From contig CM019063.1 of NCBI GenBank assembly GCA_009667805.1, positions 58,450,881 through 58,514,880 on the forward strand: a stretch of 64,000 bases of DNA, in the 5' to 3' direction. Numbering within the stretch: the stretch's first letter is position 1; the number at the start of each line of letters is the position of its first letter. Shown piece by piece: positions 22,770-34,652 of the stretch. A model generated the notes under the pieces. That model had not been told where the DNA came from and made no database searches. It saw nothing but the letters and a program-made list of their open reading frames with translations. Made by a program: the position numbers and the translations under genes. This DNA comes from Leptobrachium leishanense (taxonomy: Eukaryota; Chordata; Amphibia; Anura; Megophryidae).

Positions 22770-23215
22770 AATAAAAGCAATTTTAAAAAAATGGGAATCA
22801 AAAATGTCAAAAAAATCTAGAATAATCCCTAAAAAAATGCTAAAAATTAAATAGACTTTTTGCTGCAAATGAAAAGAATAAATGGTTGAATTAAAAAAAA
22901 AGTAATATTTTTTAACATCGCAGCCTATGGGATTTGCCTGTTTAAATCTGTCAAACTGAAGCAATGAAAATCTGGGCATTTCTCCAACATTTCGGTGCTG
23001 CTCAGCGTTCTCTGAATAGATTAACCATTCCTTCTCTATGAGACAATTTCACTACCGCCGAAGGTCACCGCATTTCGCTGACAAGTCGCAATATTTGGCA
23101 AATTGGCCAACTTTCTGAATAGCCAAACTGCCATGAAATTGCACCGTACGTTGAAATTTACTGTTCTGTTCGGTGCAATTCGGTGGCAAGTTCGGCTCTT
23201 ATTGAATAACCCCTA
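22770..23215. repeat. Truncated Harbinger-like repeat (CAGGGTTAT(T/C)C long form)
   Basis: Ends GGCTCTTATTGAATAACCCC, the terminal repeat of the family at 38.37 and 58.34 kb, and carries the related CATTTCGGTGCTG...GAATAGATTA block also found at about 50.0 kb. Confidence 0.5.
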
Positions 23216-23664
23216 TAGTGTATGCAAACATTTTAAGCAAAATGCCAGTAAGGATGCAATCAAATTTTTAAATGCCATTCGTTTATTTTTTATTAATTAA
23301 ACAAAATATAAAGTTTGTGAACTGAAAAAAAATCAAAATCAGATAATAATTATATATTTATCTAATATTAACAGACGTGTCCTATTGGTTGCTGGGTATA
23401 CTGACCTTTAAAAACTATGATTGATATGCCATTGTAGGATAAACCTAGGTTATTTTTCTTAAAACTTTACGCCTATCATACACGTTATCTCCCTAGGGCT
23501 AGGATCCCTGGTTTTATATCCCGGACATAGCACTGTCATCATCTTGCCGGGCGAGATGACGTCAGTTTCAGGCACCCCCCGGTAGAGCCGGGAGAGTGCC
23601 TGAAAGGGAGGGGGTCCTTTGGACCCCTGTCCCTCACGATCGGTATTGAATTTAAAAAAAAGAT
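23216..23664. other. Mixed non-coding DNA
   Basis: AT-rich part, then at about 23460-23650 a GC-richer block with GATGACGTCAG that resembles the interior of piggyBac-like family 1, cut by the next L1-like copy. Confidence 0.35.
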
Positions 23665-24548
23665 AGGGGGCGTGGCCGGCACCGCATGGAAGCAGACGTG
23701 CTCTGGTGGAGCTCCGCAAGACTTTCATGATTTCAGCAACTTTTACTGGAGTTTCCACCTAGAAAACCCTTTACTGGAGTTCCTGCGGGGCTGGCTACTA
23801 GGTATCATTTCGGGATGCGGGCTGAAAGAACTTTTGCGGTGAAGTTTCCTCCAAATTTTTATTTTAATTTTATACTGATTTCTCTGATCGCCCATCGAAA
23901 AACCCCCCTTTTGCCTTCATTTCCTTTAATTAGCTCTGTTTTTCTGAGGAAATTTTTATTTTTTACCCCCCCTCTTTTTTCGTTCCGAATTTTGAAACAC
24001 TCTGGAGGACTCTTTTTCTTTATTTGCTGACTTTCTGATTTCACTGAGCCGTAATATGCGAAACATTTTATTTTATTCCCTCACCCCCCCCCCCCCATGT
24101 TGAGACTTTTCTTTTTCTTTTTGGTGGCAAGACCCCCCCTCCCCCTTTGATTCTGTGTATCTTATCATTTTCCCTTGAGACACCCCTCCCCCTCTTATTT
24201 AACGTAGCCATTTTCCCATTGTTTTATGCTGCTCAGAGACACTTCGGATATTTTTTTTTTCTTTTTCCCTGCTGACATTCCCTGGATGGGGATAAATTTG
24301 AGACTTCTGATTTTTCTCTTACTTTTATTTTTGTATTCTTCTGAAGCCCTTTTGATGGCTATCGTTACTACTCCCCCCCCTGTTTTCTGAAATCCGGCCG
24401 ATTTTTCATATGACCCCCCTTTCTGTTATTTTCTACCGAAGTGCTTATGTTGATAACATTACCTGTGGCCCTGCGAGGCCCTCACTCTCTGTTTATATGA
24501 TGCCTTCATTTCAAAATAAAAAATTTAAATATAAAAAAAATAAAAAAA
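23665..24548 (+). mobile_element. L1-like element, copy 3, internally deleted
   Basis: GGGGGCGTGGCCGGC start, then pyrimidine-rich sequence without ORF, then GGCCCTGCGAGG and an A-rich tail (AATAAAAAATTTAAATAT...). It lies immediately left of a 12-bp inverted repeat AGAGAGGCATTG/CAATGCCTCTCT (24549-24560, 24581-24592). Confidence 0.5.
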
Positions 24549-24739
24549 AGAGAGGCATTGCTAGAAAGGTCACATTCCATCAATGCCTCTCTTTAACCCT
24601 TTAGGTGCCGTTCCTCGATCTGGCACAAATTGGCGCCGGATCGCGGACTGTTCCCGGAGGTGGCTGATATCTTGGATGTCAGCCAAGTCTCCAGGGCCTC
24701 CCACCACCCACTGATGTGCGCGCAATGATGTCAGTTTGA

Positions 24740-25074
24740 TAATTAACCTCTAGCTCCCAAGGAATTCCCCTATGATTTAGATAGTGGAGTCATTTGGAAT
24801 CCCATTGTGACAAACCGCCTGGCACACCGACTGTGTGCCTTTGTCAAGCTCTGGCTTTCTCCAAGCTGGACCCTGAAATCCAGAGAATGGCCTTTCTAAT
24901 TATACCAAACATGACCATGTTTTCAGTAACATAAAATCTAAAAAAAATGTAAAAAACAGTTTTTTCCAAACTTTTTAAAATTTATTAATGCAGCGCTGTT
25001 GGTCACGTTTCAATTATAATGTGAACAATGATGCTGCATGAACAGGTGAAATGGCTCAGCAGTGAAGGGGTTAA
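24740..25074 (-). mobile_element. piggyBac-like family 1, fragment
   Basis: Right terminus GCTCAGCAGTGAAGGGGTTAA and the AATTATAATGTGAACAATGATG subterminal block match the family. The left part is interrupted by a GCCTGGCACACCGACTGTGTG stretch. Confidence 0.5.
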
Positions 25075-25137
25075 AAATAAAAAAACATGTAAACATTGGG
25101 TATTTCTAAACTCAGGACAAAATTTCAAAACTATTTA

Positions 25138-25608
25138 GGCCGGCGTCAGATGAACGTAGTTATCACGTCCGTGTTGCCGCACAGTTTAACGTCCGTCTTA
25201 GCATAGGATCATGAGCAATAGAGACCCACACACGAAGTGCGTGCGCACCAAACTGCGCACGCACAACGCACGTGGCAAATGGACGCAAGTTAAGCAAGAA
25301 CGTAAAAACGCTACCACGGACGCACACAGTGTGCCACGTCCGCGTAGCGTTCTGTGTGAGTGATGAGCTGTCAGACGCAGAGCATTTGCAAAGTCCAATA
25401 CCTTGACGCACAAAATGGTTTTTCATATCCTTTTCAAATTTTTATAATTTTTCATATTAATTTTGTTTCCCATAATTCCCTTTTTTTTTCTATGTCCGTC
25501 AACAAAAACAGACCGTGTGGTGTCTACAGTATCTTCCGTCAGTACGTCTGTCCGTTATGCATGCACACACGCAGAGTGCGCTCAGACTGCGTTCGTCTGA
25601 CATTAGCC
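25138..25608. mobile_element. CpG-rich foldback MITE (TNA-flanked family), copy a
   Basis: Flanked by TTA on both sides. Ends GGCCGGCGTCAGATGAACG and GTTCGTCTGACATTAGCC. The interior is CpG-rich with ACGTCCGTGTTGCCGCAC. Ten copies of this family occur in the window. Confidence 0.8.
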
Positions 25609-25611
25609 TTA

Positions 25612-26579
25612 GCTGGGGTCTTTTTTTGGCAGTTGTAGATTTTGGGTGTCAAAGTGGGTTTTTTTCAATTTTTTTAATCATATTTTATACTTTTTTTTAT
25701 AGTAAATTATACGATATGAAGAAAATAATCGTATCTTTAGAAAGTCAGTTTAATGGTGAGAAAAACCCACACATATAAATATGTGTGGGTTTCATAAACG
25801 CGTAAGAGGAAAATTAGAACTAAATACAAACAGTGCAGAAACGTTAAAACAGCAGTGGGTACTTTTAGACTGACAATGGTAAAACAGTCTGGTCACTATT
25901 GGGTTAATAGACGAACAAATTACTGAAAATTTTAAAAATATACAATGAAATACCTGAAATATTTGAGAATAACAATCTATTAGACAAAACTGTTTTCAAA
26001 TAACGTTATACCAATAATGGTCATGAAAGGGTTCATAAATTCAGTCTGATAATAAAAAATAAAAGCGTTCCGAAACAGTGTTTACACATCTGTGGAGTAG
26101 GGGTGTTGAGGTATTCTTGACAGAAATGCTGAAAGCCGTCATGATGACTTCGATTGCATTTAGTTACGGTAGAAAATAAATAAATTATTTGGGCATTAAC
26201 AATAAATATATTATATTTAGGGTACTAGTGAACGCAAGAATATCCCTTTAACCCCTTCACGCCATCGGCTGTGCTATTCTGTCCTAGTGGTGGTCAGGTC
26301 TGAATGCCACGCTGCTTTCTGGTAACTCCTGCAGCCCGCCTCCCTTCTATGCAGCCTATCAACATCATTGAGTGTGGCTGCCCAAGTTCAGGCAGTCCCG
26401 CTGCAGCCAATGACTGCATTTGGCTGCAGGGAAGGTAGATGGGCCTTAGGAGTAGCTAGAGAGCCATGGGGCATGCTATGCAGCCCCGCGTCATTCAGGC
26501 CTGCCTACCTCCCTGCGGACCCCTGGCGGCATGGGGTTAGAGACAGCCTAACCAAATTAATTGCTCATGGTGTCTGGAA
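25612..26579. other. Left flank of the Gypsy element, no gene seen
   Basis: AT-rich, then from about 26250 a GC-richer stretch starting TTTAACCCCTTCACGCC, which resembles the start of a TTAA-type element. No supported coding region. Confidence 0.4.
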
Positions 26580-26584
26580 TGTTG

Positions 26585-27165
26585 TGTAACGTTGGGGGCT
26601 TCCAGCCTTTCCGGTGTACTTGAAGGCAGCATGTCTGATGCTGCTCGCTCACCAACGCCCGGTTTAAATTGAAACAGGCAGGGAGGTGGCTGCATGAGGT
26701 GCGGCTTGAGAGGGGGGCCGGACTGGTGAAGGTCTTTTAAAAACCAACAGTTCCTTATACGCAGTGCCAGATCGTGGTTATCCATACCTGAGCTCCCTGT
26801 ACTTGAATTCTCTCGTGATTGAACCTGTTATTGACCTCTGCTTGTTTTCTGACTATTCTGTCTAACGTTGCCCAAGACTATTTTCTTGTACTACGCTCCG
26901 GCACTGATATCGACCTGGCTATTCCCTTGACTATTCTATACTCTGTATTCCTGATTCTGGCTCGTCTGACTACCCCCTTGTTGCTGACCTGGTTTTGTAT
27001 TACGACATTGTCTTTGATTAACCCTTTCTGTCTAGTGAGTATACCTGGCCAATTCTAAGGACCAGACAGTTAGGGATTCTTCTACGGCTACCCTGTTGGT
27101 AGCTTTTGGGCTCTGTGGAGTGTTGGGCTTTAAGGACTGCGTGGTGGGATCCGGGAACCGTGACA
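26585..27165 (+). repeat. Gypsy 5' LTR
   Basis: TGTAACGTTGGGG...CCGTGACA. It contains a GTTTAAATTG TATA-like box near 26660 and is followed within 16 bp by the gag start. Confidence 0.95.
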
Positions 27166-27180
27166 TTATTATCTGGCCAA

Positions 27181-28305
27181 ATGGATCCCGCAGACTTAAC
27201 ACAGCATTTGAGTAACTTTGTATCCAGACAGGATGAGCAGGACCATAGGATGGATCAGTTTGCTCTCGCCTTACAAACTATCCTGACTCGTACGGCTCAC
27301 CTGGAACCAGCTGGGGTTGCACCTCTGCCTGCTATACCTGTGTCCCCTGTTGTTCAGACATCCCAGGTACACATGACCGCTCCTATGAGGTTTGACGCTA
27401 CTCCCGCGGAGTGCCGGGGATTTTTGGTCCAGGTGGATATTCATTTTAAATTAAATCCACAAATGTTTATCACTGACATAGCCAAAGTGGGGTTCATTAT
27501 TAACCATCTGTCTGGCAGGGCTTGGAGCTGCTCAGTAGAGTGGCTTTTTGGTTACATTGGTTAGGTACTCACTCTACAAAGAGGTGCCTTGAAGTGGCGA
27601 GTGAGCTTACGTTGCAATGGCCATTGAAACAAACAAAAACCTCAGTGTTTTGTTGCACATGGAATACATAGAAACGTGCGCAGATGACACTTTTTTCCCT
27701 TGTCTGGCAGAGCGTTGACATGGGCGAATCCTTTATGGGAGGCAGAGAAGCCTATCGTACTGAACTATAAAGAATTCATAGCCGAGTTAAAACGTACGTT
27801 TAATCCTACCAGAAAGGCCAAGGTAGCTGGCAAATCCTTATTCCGCATACGTCAAGGGAACAGGACTGTGTCTGATTATGCTATAGAATTTAAAACGTTG
27901 GTTTCTGACATGAACTGGACTAATGAGGTTCTGGTTCTGGCTTTTATGGAGGGGTTATCGGAGTCATTGATGCATGAGTTGGCCCCTCGTAAATTACCTG
28001 AGGTGTTGAGTGAATTTATAGATTATTGTATAGATCTGGATGATCAGATAAGGGACAGAAGAACTCCAAGAGAGAAACCTAAGAGACCGCTACCAAGGTT
28101 GGCCCCTGTCTTTCAGGCACCACCAAGAGAGTTATCCCCTCCCTCTGAGCCTATGCAACTAGGCCATACGAGGCTTACAGAGGAAGAGAGAATAAGGCGT
28201 CTTCGTGAGGGATCGTGCCTGTATTGTGGTTTAAAAGGACATTTACGACTTCAATGTCCCACTCGCCCTAGAATGCATGATAATTCGGAAAACTACCACA
28301 CCTAA
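27181..28305 (+). pseudogene. Gypsy Gag, split by a SINE
   Basis: Gag forms the retrotransposon particle and binds its RNA. The frame starts MDPADLTQHLSNFV at 27181, with the capsid-like stretch CRGFLVQVDIHF. It is interrupted at about codon 113 by a 179-bp insertion. Beyond it the frame resumes with TWANPLWE and continues through a typical Gypsy capsid region (ELKRTFNP, FMEGLSE). It ends in a CCHC knuckle CLYCGLKGHLRLQC near residue 180 of the second part. The insertion brings a stop (TAG 27562-27564), so full Gag cannot be made. Confidence 0.93.
27522..27700 (+). mobile_element. SINE-like insertion in gag
   Basis: 179 bp flanked by an imperfect 13-bp duplication TGTCTGGCAG(G/A)GC (27509-27521, 27701-27713). 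It ends in ACTTTTTTCCC. The target duplication is of the length made by LINE machinery. I could not place its head among tRNA, 5S or 7SL types. Confidence 0.75.
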
Positions 28306-28325
28306 GGCAGCTGAGGAGACATGCC

Positions 28326-31300
28326 TTGGGTGTGACGTTCATATCTCCTGTCAAAGACACTAGACTCTTGTTACCAGTATCCGTGGCTTGGGGGACCAAG
28401 ACCACGCATACTACCGCTTTTGTTGACTCTGGGGCTGCTGGTAATTTCATTGATGTTGAATACGCTTCCTCCATTTCTCTCCCTCTGGTTGTAAGAGAGA
28501 CACCCTTGGCCGTCGAAGCCATAGACGGTAGGCCGTTATCCTGCCCCAGAATTACTCACGATACTGTTACAGTGGTTCTTACCACTGGTCTCTTGCATAA
28601 AGAAGAGATCATATTTCAGGTTATCCGTTCGCCTTCCAATCCTGTTGTGCTTGGTTTCCCTTGGTTGGTGGAACATAATCCTGTTATTTATTGGGCTAAG
28701 GGAGAGATACTGTCTTGGAGTCCTGCTTGTTTTGGGACTTGTTTAATACCCATTCAGCATATTGGTGCCCTGAACACACCTACAGCTCCTCCATTGTCTA
28801 CAGAGGTTCCTGACTGGTATGCTGACCTCAGGGCTGTATTCGATAAAAGAGAGGCAGAGAGACTACCTCCACATAGACCGAATGATTGCGCCATAGATAT
28901 TCATCCAGGTACCATGCCTCCTCGAGGCAAAGTATATCCTTTATCCATAAAAGAGAACCAAATCATGGAGGAGTACATAAAGCAGAATTTGGAGAGAGGT
29001 TTTATCAGACGTTCCTCTTCTCCAGCAGGGGCTGGGTTCTTTTTTGTATCTAAAAAAGGAGATTTATGCCTGTGTATCGATTATAGGGGGCTTAACAAGA
29101 TCACCATCAAGAATGTGTACCCTATCCCTCTTATATCAGAACTGTTCGACAGGTTAAGGGGATCAACAGTATACACAAAACTCTATTTGAGAGGGGCTTA
29201 CAACCTGATACGTATAAAAGATGGGCATGAGTGGAAAACAGCATTTAACACCAGGAGTGGGCATTATGAATATCTGGTCATGCCGTTCGGTCTCTGTAAT
29301 GCTCCAGCTGTATTCCAGGATTTCATTAATGATGTGCTCAGAGATTTTTTGCAATAGTTTGTTATCGTTTACTTAGACTATATACTGGTTTACTCTCCCA
29401 ATCTGAAAACCCACCATGAACATGTCAGACAGGTATTAGCAAAATTACTAGACAATGGTCTTTATTGCAAACTGGAGAAGTGTTTATTTGACTTTACTAC
29501 TGTAAAATTTCTTGGGTACATTATCACTCCAGAAGGTTTTGAGATGGATCCTTCCAAACTCATGGCCATCTCAGAATGGCCTCTCCCTCAAGGCCTTAAA
29601 GCCATACAGAGGTTTCTGGGGTTTTTCAACTATTATAGGAGATTTATCAAGAATTATTCTGCTGTAGCTTCTCCTATCATTAATATGACACGTAAAGGTC
29701 TGAAGAACCAGGTCTGATCTTCACAATCCAAACAGCCATTCAAAGCTCTCAAACAGGCTTTCACTTCCGCTCCCGTGTTACGGCATCCTGATCCCAGAAT
29801 TCCATTTGTTCTTGAGGTTGATGCTTCCGAGATAGGCATTGGTGCTGTCCTATCTCAAAGAGAGTCTCCAGGGAAGCCTCTAGATCCTTGTGGGTTCTTT
29901 TCAAGAAAATTATCACCAGCAGAACGCAATTATGATATCGGTAACAGAGAATTGCTTGCTATTGTATCTGCCCTGTCAGAGTGGAGACATTTGTTGGAAG
30001 GTACTCTTGACCCTTTGTTGATAATCACTGATCATAAGAACCTTACGTACATCGGGGATGCTAAACGTCTGAACTCGAGACAGGCCAGGTGGTCATTACT
30101 ACTGTCTCGGTTTAATTTTGTGTTGACTTACAGACCAGGTGACCGCAATGTAAAGGCTGATGCCTTATCTCGTCAATATGACCCGTATGAATCAAATACA
30201 CAAGACCACAATCCTATAGTTTCTCCTGAACGTATTGTGGCTTCCACGGTATTGTCTGTTTCCTCGCCTTTTCTGGAACGCCTCCAAGCAGCTCAAATGG
30301 GGGCTCCACCTAACAAGCCTCTAGATATGTTGTTTGTGCCTGAAAAGGAAAGACAAGAATTACTCATAACGTTTCATGATTTAAAACCAGCAGGTCATCC
30401 TGGTATTACTAAGACTCTTACCAGTATCTCCAGACAGTTCTGGTGGCCCACCATGCGACAGGACGTACGTCTGTTTGTTTTGGCTTGTCAAGTCTGTGCC
30501 AGAAGCAAAACCAGTAAAACCTTGCCTGTCGGTCTCTTGCAGCCTTTACCCATTCCTAATAGGCCTTGGTCTCATCTATCCATGGATTTTATTGTGGGCT
30601 TGCCGAAGTCCAAGGGTCATACTGTAGTTCTGACAGTTGTAGACCGCTTCTCCAAAATGGCTCATTTTATTCCTTTACCTAAGCTTCCTACAGCCAAAGA
30701 ATTGGCAGTCGTCTTTGCTAGAGAGATTGTACGAATACATGGGGTTCCGTCTGAAATAGTCTCTGACAGAGGAGCTCAGTTCGTCTCTCGTTTCTGGAGG
30801 GATTTCTGTGCGGAGATGGGGGTGCGATTGGCCTTCTCTTCAGCATATCATCCACAAACCAATGGGCAGCAGAGAGGGCAAATCAGGGTCTCGAGCAGTA
30901 CATACGTTGCTTTACCACACAACAACAAGACAATTGGTCGGAGTTTTTGCCCTGGGCTGAGTATGCACGTAATAATGCCGTTAACGAGACCACTGGCCAC
31001 TCTCCTTTTTCTGCTATCTATGTTTTTTTCCCTCCGGCTCTACCGCTTCAGTTTGTTGAACAGGCCACCCCGGCTCTCGATGAACATCTCACACAACTAC
31101 AGGATATTTGGAGACAGATTCGCGAAAACATGGAGCGCAATGTTGCTGTCTGGAAACACAAGGCTGACAGGCATAGGTTACAAGCTCCTTCCTATAATGT
31201 GGGGGATAGAGTTTGGTTGTCCACTAGGAATGTGAAGTTGCGGGTGCCTTCTATGAAAATTACACCTCGGTTTATCGGTCCATACAAGATCATTTGCCGC

Positions 31301-31681
31301 GTTAACCCTGTGGCTTATGCTCTTGCCCTTCCTAGACATCTTCGCTTGCACAACGTCTTCCACACCTCCCTACTGAAGCCTTTGTTGTGTAACAGGTACA
31401 CGCGGGTCGTTCCTCCTCCTCCAACTGTTCAGGTTGATGGAGAGATGGAGTATGAGGTTAGGAAAGTTCTGGATTCTAGGCTGTTCAGGGGTGCTCTGCA
31501 GTACCTGGTCGATTGGGTGGGTTATGGTCCGGAGGACCGGTCCTGGATTCCGGCTTCCAACATGTCTGCCTCTAGGTTGGTCAGGGCGTTCCATGCCTCT
31601 CACCCTGATCGCCCCAGTGGTCGTCCTGCCACATGTCCTGTTGGTCATCCGGTGGCCTCCCGTGGAGAGGGGGTACTGTAA
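28326..31681 (+). pseudogene. Gypsy Pol (PR-RT-RNaseH-IN-chromodomain), multiply broken
   Basis: Protease: aspartic motif FVDSGAAGNFID near 28425. Reverse transcriptase: FRCPFG-type core VMPFGLCNAP is intact, but a TAG stop lies at 29355-29357. The catalytic box reads YLDY instead of YLDD (Tyr codon 29380-29382), removing an essential aspartate. A TGA stop follows at 29715, and RNase H (VLEVDASEIGIGAVLSQ) resumes in another frame at about 29775. Integrase: HHCC finger (GHPGITKT...CQVCARSK), first and second Asp (SMDFIVGLP, VSDRGAQF); a frameshift near 30870 removes the catalytic Glu from the frame. C-terminus: chromodomain YEVRKVLDSRLF...YLVDWVGY at about 31450-31565, which in this group directs integration to modified chromatin. 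It ends just before the 3' LTR. Confidence 0.95.
31663..31676 (+). promoter_or_regulatory. Gypsy polypurine tract
   Basis: GTGGAGAGGGGGTAC directly precedes the 3' LTR start; this is the expected plus-strand primer site. Confidence 0.8.
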
Positions 31682-32258
31682 CGTTGGGGGCTTCCAGCCT
31701 TTCCGGTGTGCTTGAAGGCAGTATGTCTGATGCTGCTCGCTCACCAATGCCCGGTTTAAATTGAAACAGGCAGGGAGGTGGCTGCATGAGGTGTGGCTTG
31801 AGAGGGGGCGCGGTCTGGTGAAGGTCTTTTAAAAACCAACAGTTCCCTCTAAGCAGTGCCAGATCGTGGTTATCCATACCTGAGCTCCCTGTACTTGAAT
31901 TCTCTCGTGATTGAACCTGTTATTGACCTCTGCTTGTTTTCCGACTATTCTGCCTTCCGTTGCCCTAGACTATTTTCTTGTACTACGCTCCTGCACTGAT
32001 ATCGACCCGGCTATTCCCTTTGACTATTCTATACTCTGTATTCCTGATTCTGGCTCGTCTGACTACCCCCGTGTTGCTGACCTGGTTTTGTATTACGACA
32101 TTGTCTTTGATTAACCCTTTCTGTCTAGCTAGTATACCTGGCCAATTCTAAGGACCAGACAGTTAGGGATTCTTCTATGGCTACCCTGTTGGTAGCTTTT
32201 GGGCTCTGTGGAGTGTTGGGCTTTAAGGACTGCGTGGTGGGATCCGGGAACCATGACA
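31677..32258 (+). repeat. Gypsy 3' LTR
   Basis: TGTAACGTTGGGG...CCATGACA, 582 bp, near-identical to the 5' LTR. Confidence 0.95.
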
Positions 32259-32263
32259 TGTTG

Positions 32264-32640
32264 TCCTCCCACTTGGTTGTCCCTGTACCCGTAGCTAATC
32301 CTCCAAAGCCTCTAATGACAGAATCATCCCATTGACCTATGCCGGTAGCACATATTCCAGAAGAGCAATGGCACATACTGCTTCTCGCACAAGTTTAGGC
32401 ATTTCTAAAGTGACAATCAAAAAGAGTATTAAAGGCTACCGCAGCCACCATGACCAAATTAACTTAATTACTCAAGGTGAGCCAAGTGCCCAACCCTGGC
32501 TCCCTCCCCTTGGTTGTCTCTGGCGACTATGATAGTCTTCCAAAGTGGAAGACATCCTTCTTCAAGAGATTGTCTGCTGCACATCTGGAACCTTAACAGG
32601 AGTTTGTGTCACTTAAGAGATCTCTATTAATATACCTCGA
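32264..32640. other. Right flank of the Gypsy element, no gene seen
   Basis: Non-repetitive by eye within the window; no supported ORF. Confidence 0.4.
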
Positions 32641-32872
32641 TACAGAATGCACCTGTAAACATGTAACATAGTGACTATATACAGAATGCACCTGTAAACA
32701 TGTAACATAGTGAGTATATACAGAATGCACCTGTAAACATGTAACATAGTGACTATATACAGAATGCACCTGTAAACATGTAACATAGTGACTATATACA
32801 GAATGCACCTGTAAACATGTAACATAGTGACTATATACCGAATGCACCTGTAAACATGTAACATATTTCCTA
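32641..32872 (+). repeat. 39-bp minisatellite, about 6 units
   Basis: Unit TACAGAATGCACCTGTAAAC followed by ATGTAACATAGTGACTATA. Units are nearly identical (one GAGTATA, one TACCGAATG), indicating recent expansion. Confidence 0.95.
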
Positions 32873-32979
32873 CATATTTATTTTTTGTGTTAATCTGTAT
32901 ATTTGTGTTTTGTTTTAATATCTTGCATTTTATTACTTTGTGTTTCTGTAACGACTGTAACAATTCAATATTCTTGAAC

Positions 32980-33058
32980 CCAGGACATACTTGAATTCGA
33001 GGGAAATCTCAATGTATCCTTCCTGGTAAAATACTTTATAAATAATAAATTAATTAAT
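32980..33058 (+). mobile_element. V-SINE-like 3' tail remnant
   Basis: Carries GAAATCTCAATGTATCCTTC plus CTGGTAAAATACTTTATAAA and an AATTAATTAATT end, matching the tail at 10.8 kb. The tRNA-like head is missing. Confidence 0.5.
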
Positions 33059-33836
33059 TCCTATGTTTTCTACGTCCCCCGTACTTCCTTTTTTTTTTTT
33101 TTTTTAGCATAGAATACCCCTGTAATGACACCCTTACAAATAAAGGGTTTTTTCCATTAAGAGTGTCTGATTTTTTTACACGTTGTAATTTTCCTTGCTT
33201 TTAGTAATGTACATGATTATGATATTATTATTATCTGAATACTTCACTCTATTTTACTTTTCAGCTGTGTCACGCTGACCAGTGTTTCGGAGGAAGTGTG
33301 ATATTCGAAAAGGTTATCGCTATGGTATTACTGATGTGTTGGATGTGACCTACTTTTTAAGATGAAAAAAGTGTTTTTATTGTAACTGGAAATCAGAGCT
33401 AATACTCCTGAGACGTTTCTGATCCTACACACTGAGTACACTGACAGAACTTTCCAAAATAAGAGACTCTGCATTTACTAATGAATCTCATATTAATTAT
33501 TAAAGGAACACTCTTCTAAAAAATGCCCAACACTTTCCACCCCCTTTTTTAAATTTAGGTTTAAATCACTTTTTCACCCACGGCGCCGGGCTACTCCTCC
33601 TCTTCTGTTCAGGGCTTCAGTTATACCAACGTCCCTGCAGCTTCATACTCGGTTTGCATATCGTATATAAATTGCATACAGTAAGCAGATTATTTGGAAC
33701 TTGCGTAATTTCGTGTGCAAGTTACACAGCGCCTGCACAGAACGATGGATTGGTGCTTTGCGTGCACACGCAGCGCCATTCTCGTCTGCTGTCTCTCAGC
33801 ACACTCGCTGCTGCAAGTGTTCAGAACCAGTATGAT
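33059..33836. other. No gene recognised
   Basis: Contains a T run near 33090-33106 and otherwise ordinary non-coding sequence. Short ORFs on both strands at 33.65-34.08 kb overlap the following MITE and are not supported. Confidence 0.4.
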
Positions 33837-33844
33837 GTCAGCAC

Positions 33845-34063
33845 TAGGGATGGGCTGCCGGTTCGAATCCGGTTCGAATCCGCATATATGCCCTCTTGGA
33901 GGGGCCTTCATTTTGGAACGTTCGACCCCATTGACTGGCATTGTGTTCGCATCGTGTTCGAGTTTTCGAGTTCGAGTTTCGAGTGTTCGAGTAAAAAGTC
34001 TAACTTTTTCCGATGTTCGAGTTCGAATGCGAACCGAACATGGGGGTGTTTGGCCCATCACTA
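33845..34063. mobile_element. hAT-type MITE with TTCG-rich interior
   Basis: Ends TAGGGATGGGC and GCCCATCACTA, with perfect 8-bp duplications GTCAGCAC (33837-33844, 34064-34071). The interior is rich in GTTCGA and holds two tandem GGTTCGAATCC strings, identical to the pol III B-box consensus. A relative with TAGGGATGTGC ends lies at 57.7 kb. Confidence 0.88.
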
Positions 34064-34193
34064 GTCAGCACACAGCTTGCTGACATCATCAGTGGACAGA
34101 GGAAACTCCACTGCTTTTACACAGGGATATCTGCAAACAGGGGCCAAATGGACGGGGGAAAGGAGGGGCACTATATGCAGCCTGAACACTTTA

Positions 34194-34610
34194 GGCTGGA
34201 GTCAGACTAACATATTTTTAACGTGCGTTTAGGCGCACTTAATCACGGCCGTAGTAGCAGCAAATGACGGGCAATGAGGGCCAATATACGAAGTACGGTC
34301 GCACGAATGTTCGGCCGCGCAACGCAAGCGGCAAACAAATGCATTTTTTTGAGAACCGCTAGTTGACGTACAGAGTGCGCTGCGTCCACTAGCGGCGTGT
34401 GTGCGTGATTAGGAGACGTCAGACCCTGCTCATGTCCGGCCAACATAACGTCCAGACACCCAAAGTTTCCTGGTTTGGATCCGTAACAAATCACGCACGA
34501 AAATGCGCATTGTATGACCGTTTTCGCGCATTCCGTGAAAAAATACGTCAATGCGTTCGGACGCACTTTTTGACGGTCGCTGCGAATAATGCGTTCGTTT
34601 GACCCTAGCC
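34194..34610. mobile_element. CpG-rich foldback MITE, copy b
   Basis: TTA / TAA flanks; ends GGCTGGAGTCAGACTAAC and GTTCGTTTGACCCTAGCC. Confidence 0.8.
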
Positions 34611-34652
34611 TAAATAAGCTATTGTGGTCAGGGTGCATAGAGTGCCCCTTTA

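Larger units (their letters stand above)
26585..32258 (+). mobile_element. Gypsy (Ty3-type) chromovirus, LTR to LTR, coding-dead
   Basis: Two LTRs of 581 and 582 bp enclose gag and pol. The element is bounded by a perfect 5-bp duplication TGTTG (26580-26584, 32259-32263). Domain order is Gag with zinc knuckle, protease, reverse transcriptase, RNase H, integrase, chromodomain, which is diagnostic of chromoviruses. LTRs differ at only a few positions (for example TGCTTGAAGGCAG versus TACTTGAAGGCAG), so insertion is fairly recent, yet gag carries a SINE and pol has stops, frameshifts and a catalytic change. Confidence 0.97.

Noticed and set aside
33869..33890. tRNA gene
   Set aside because: Two B-box strings but no A box at the right distance, no cloverleaf and no T-run terminator; they lie inside a MITE.
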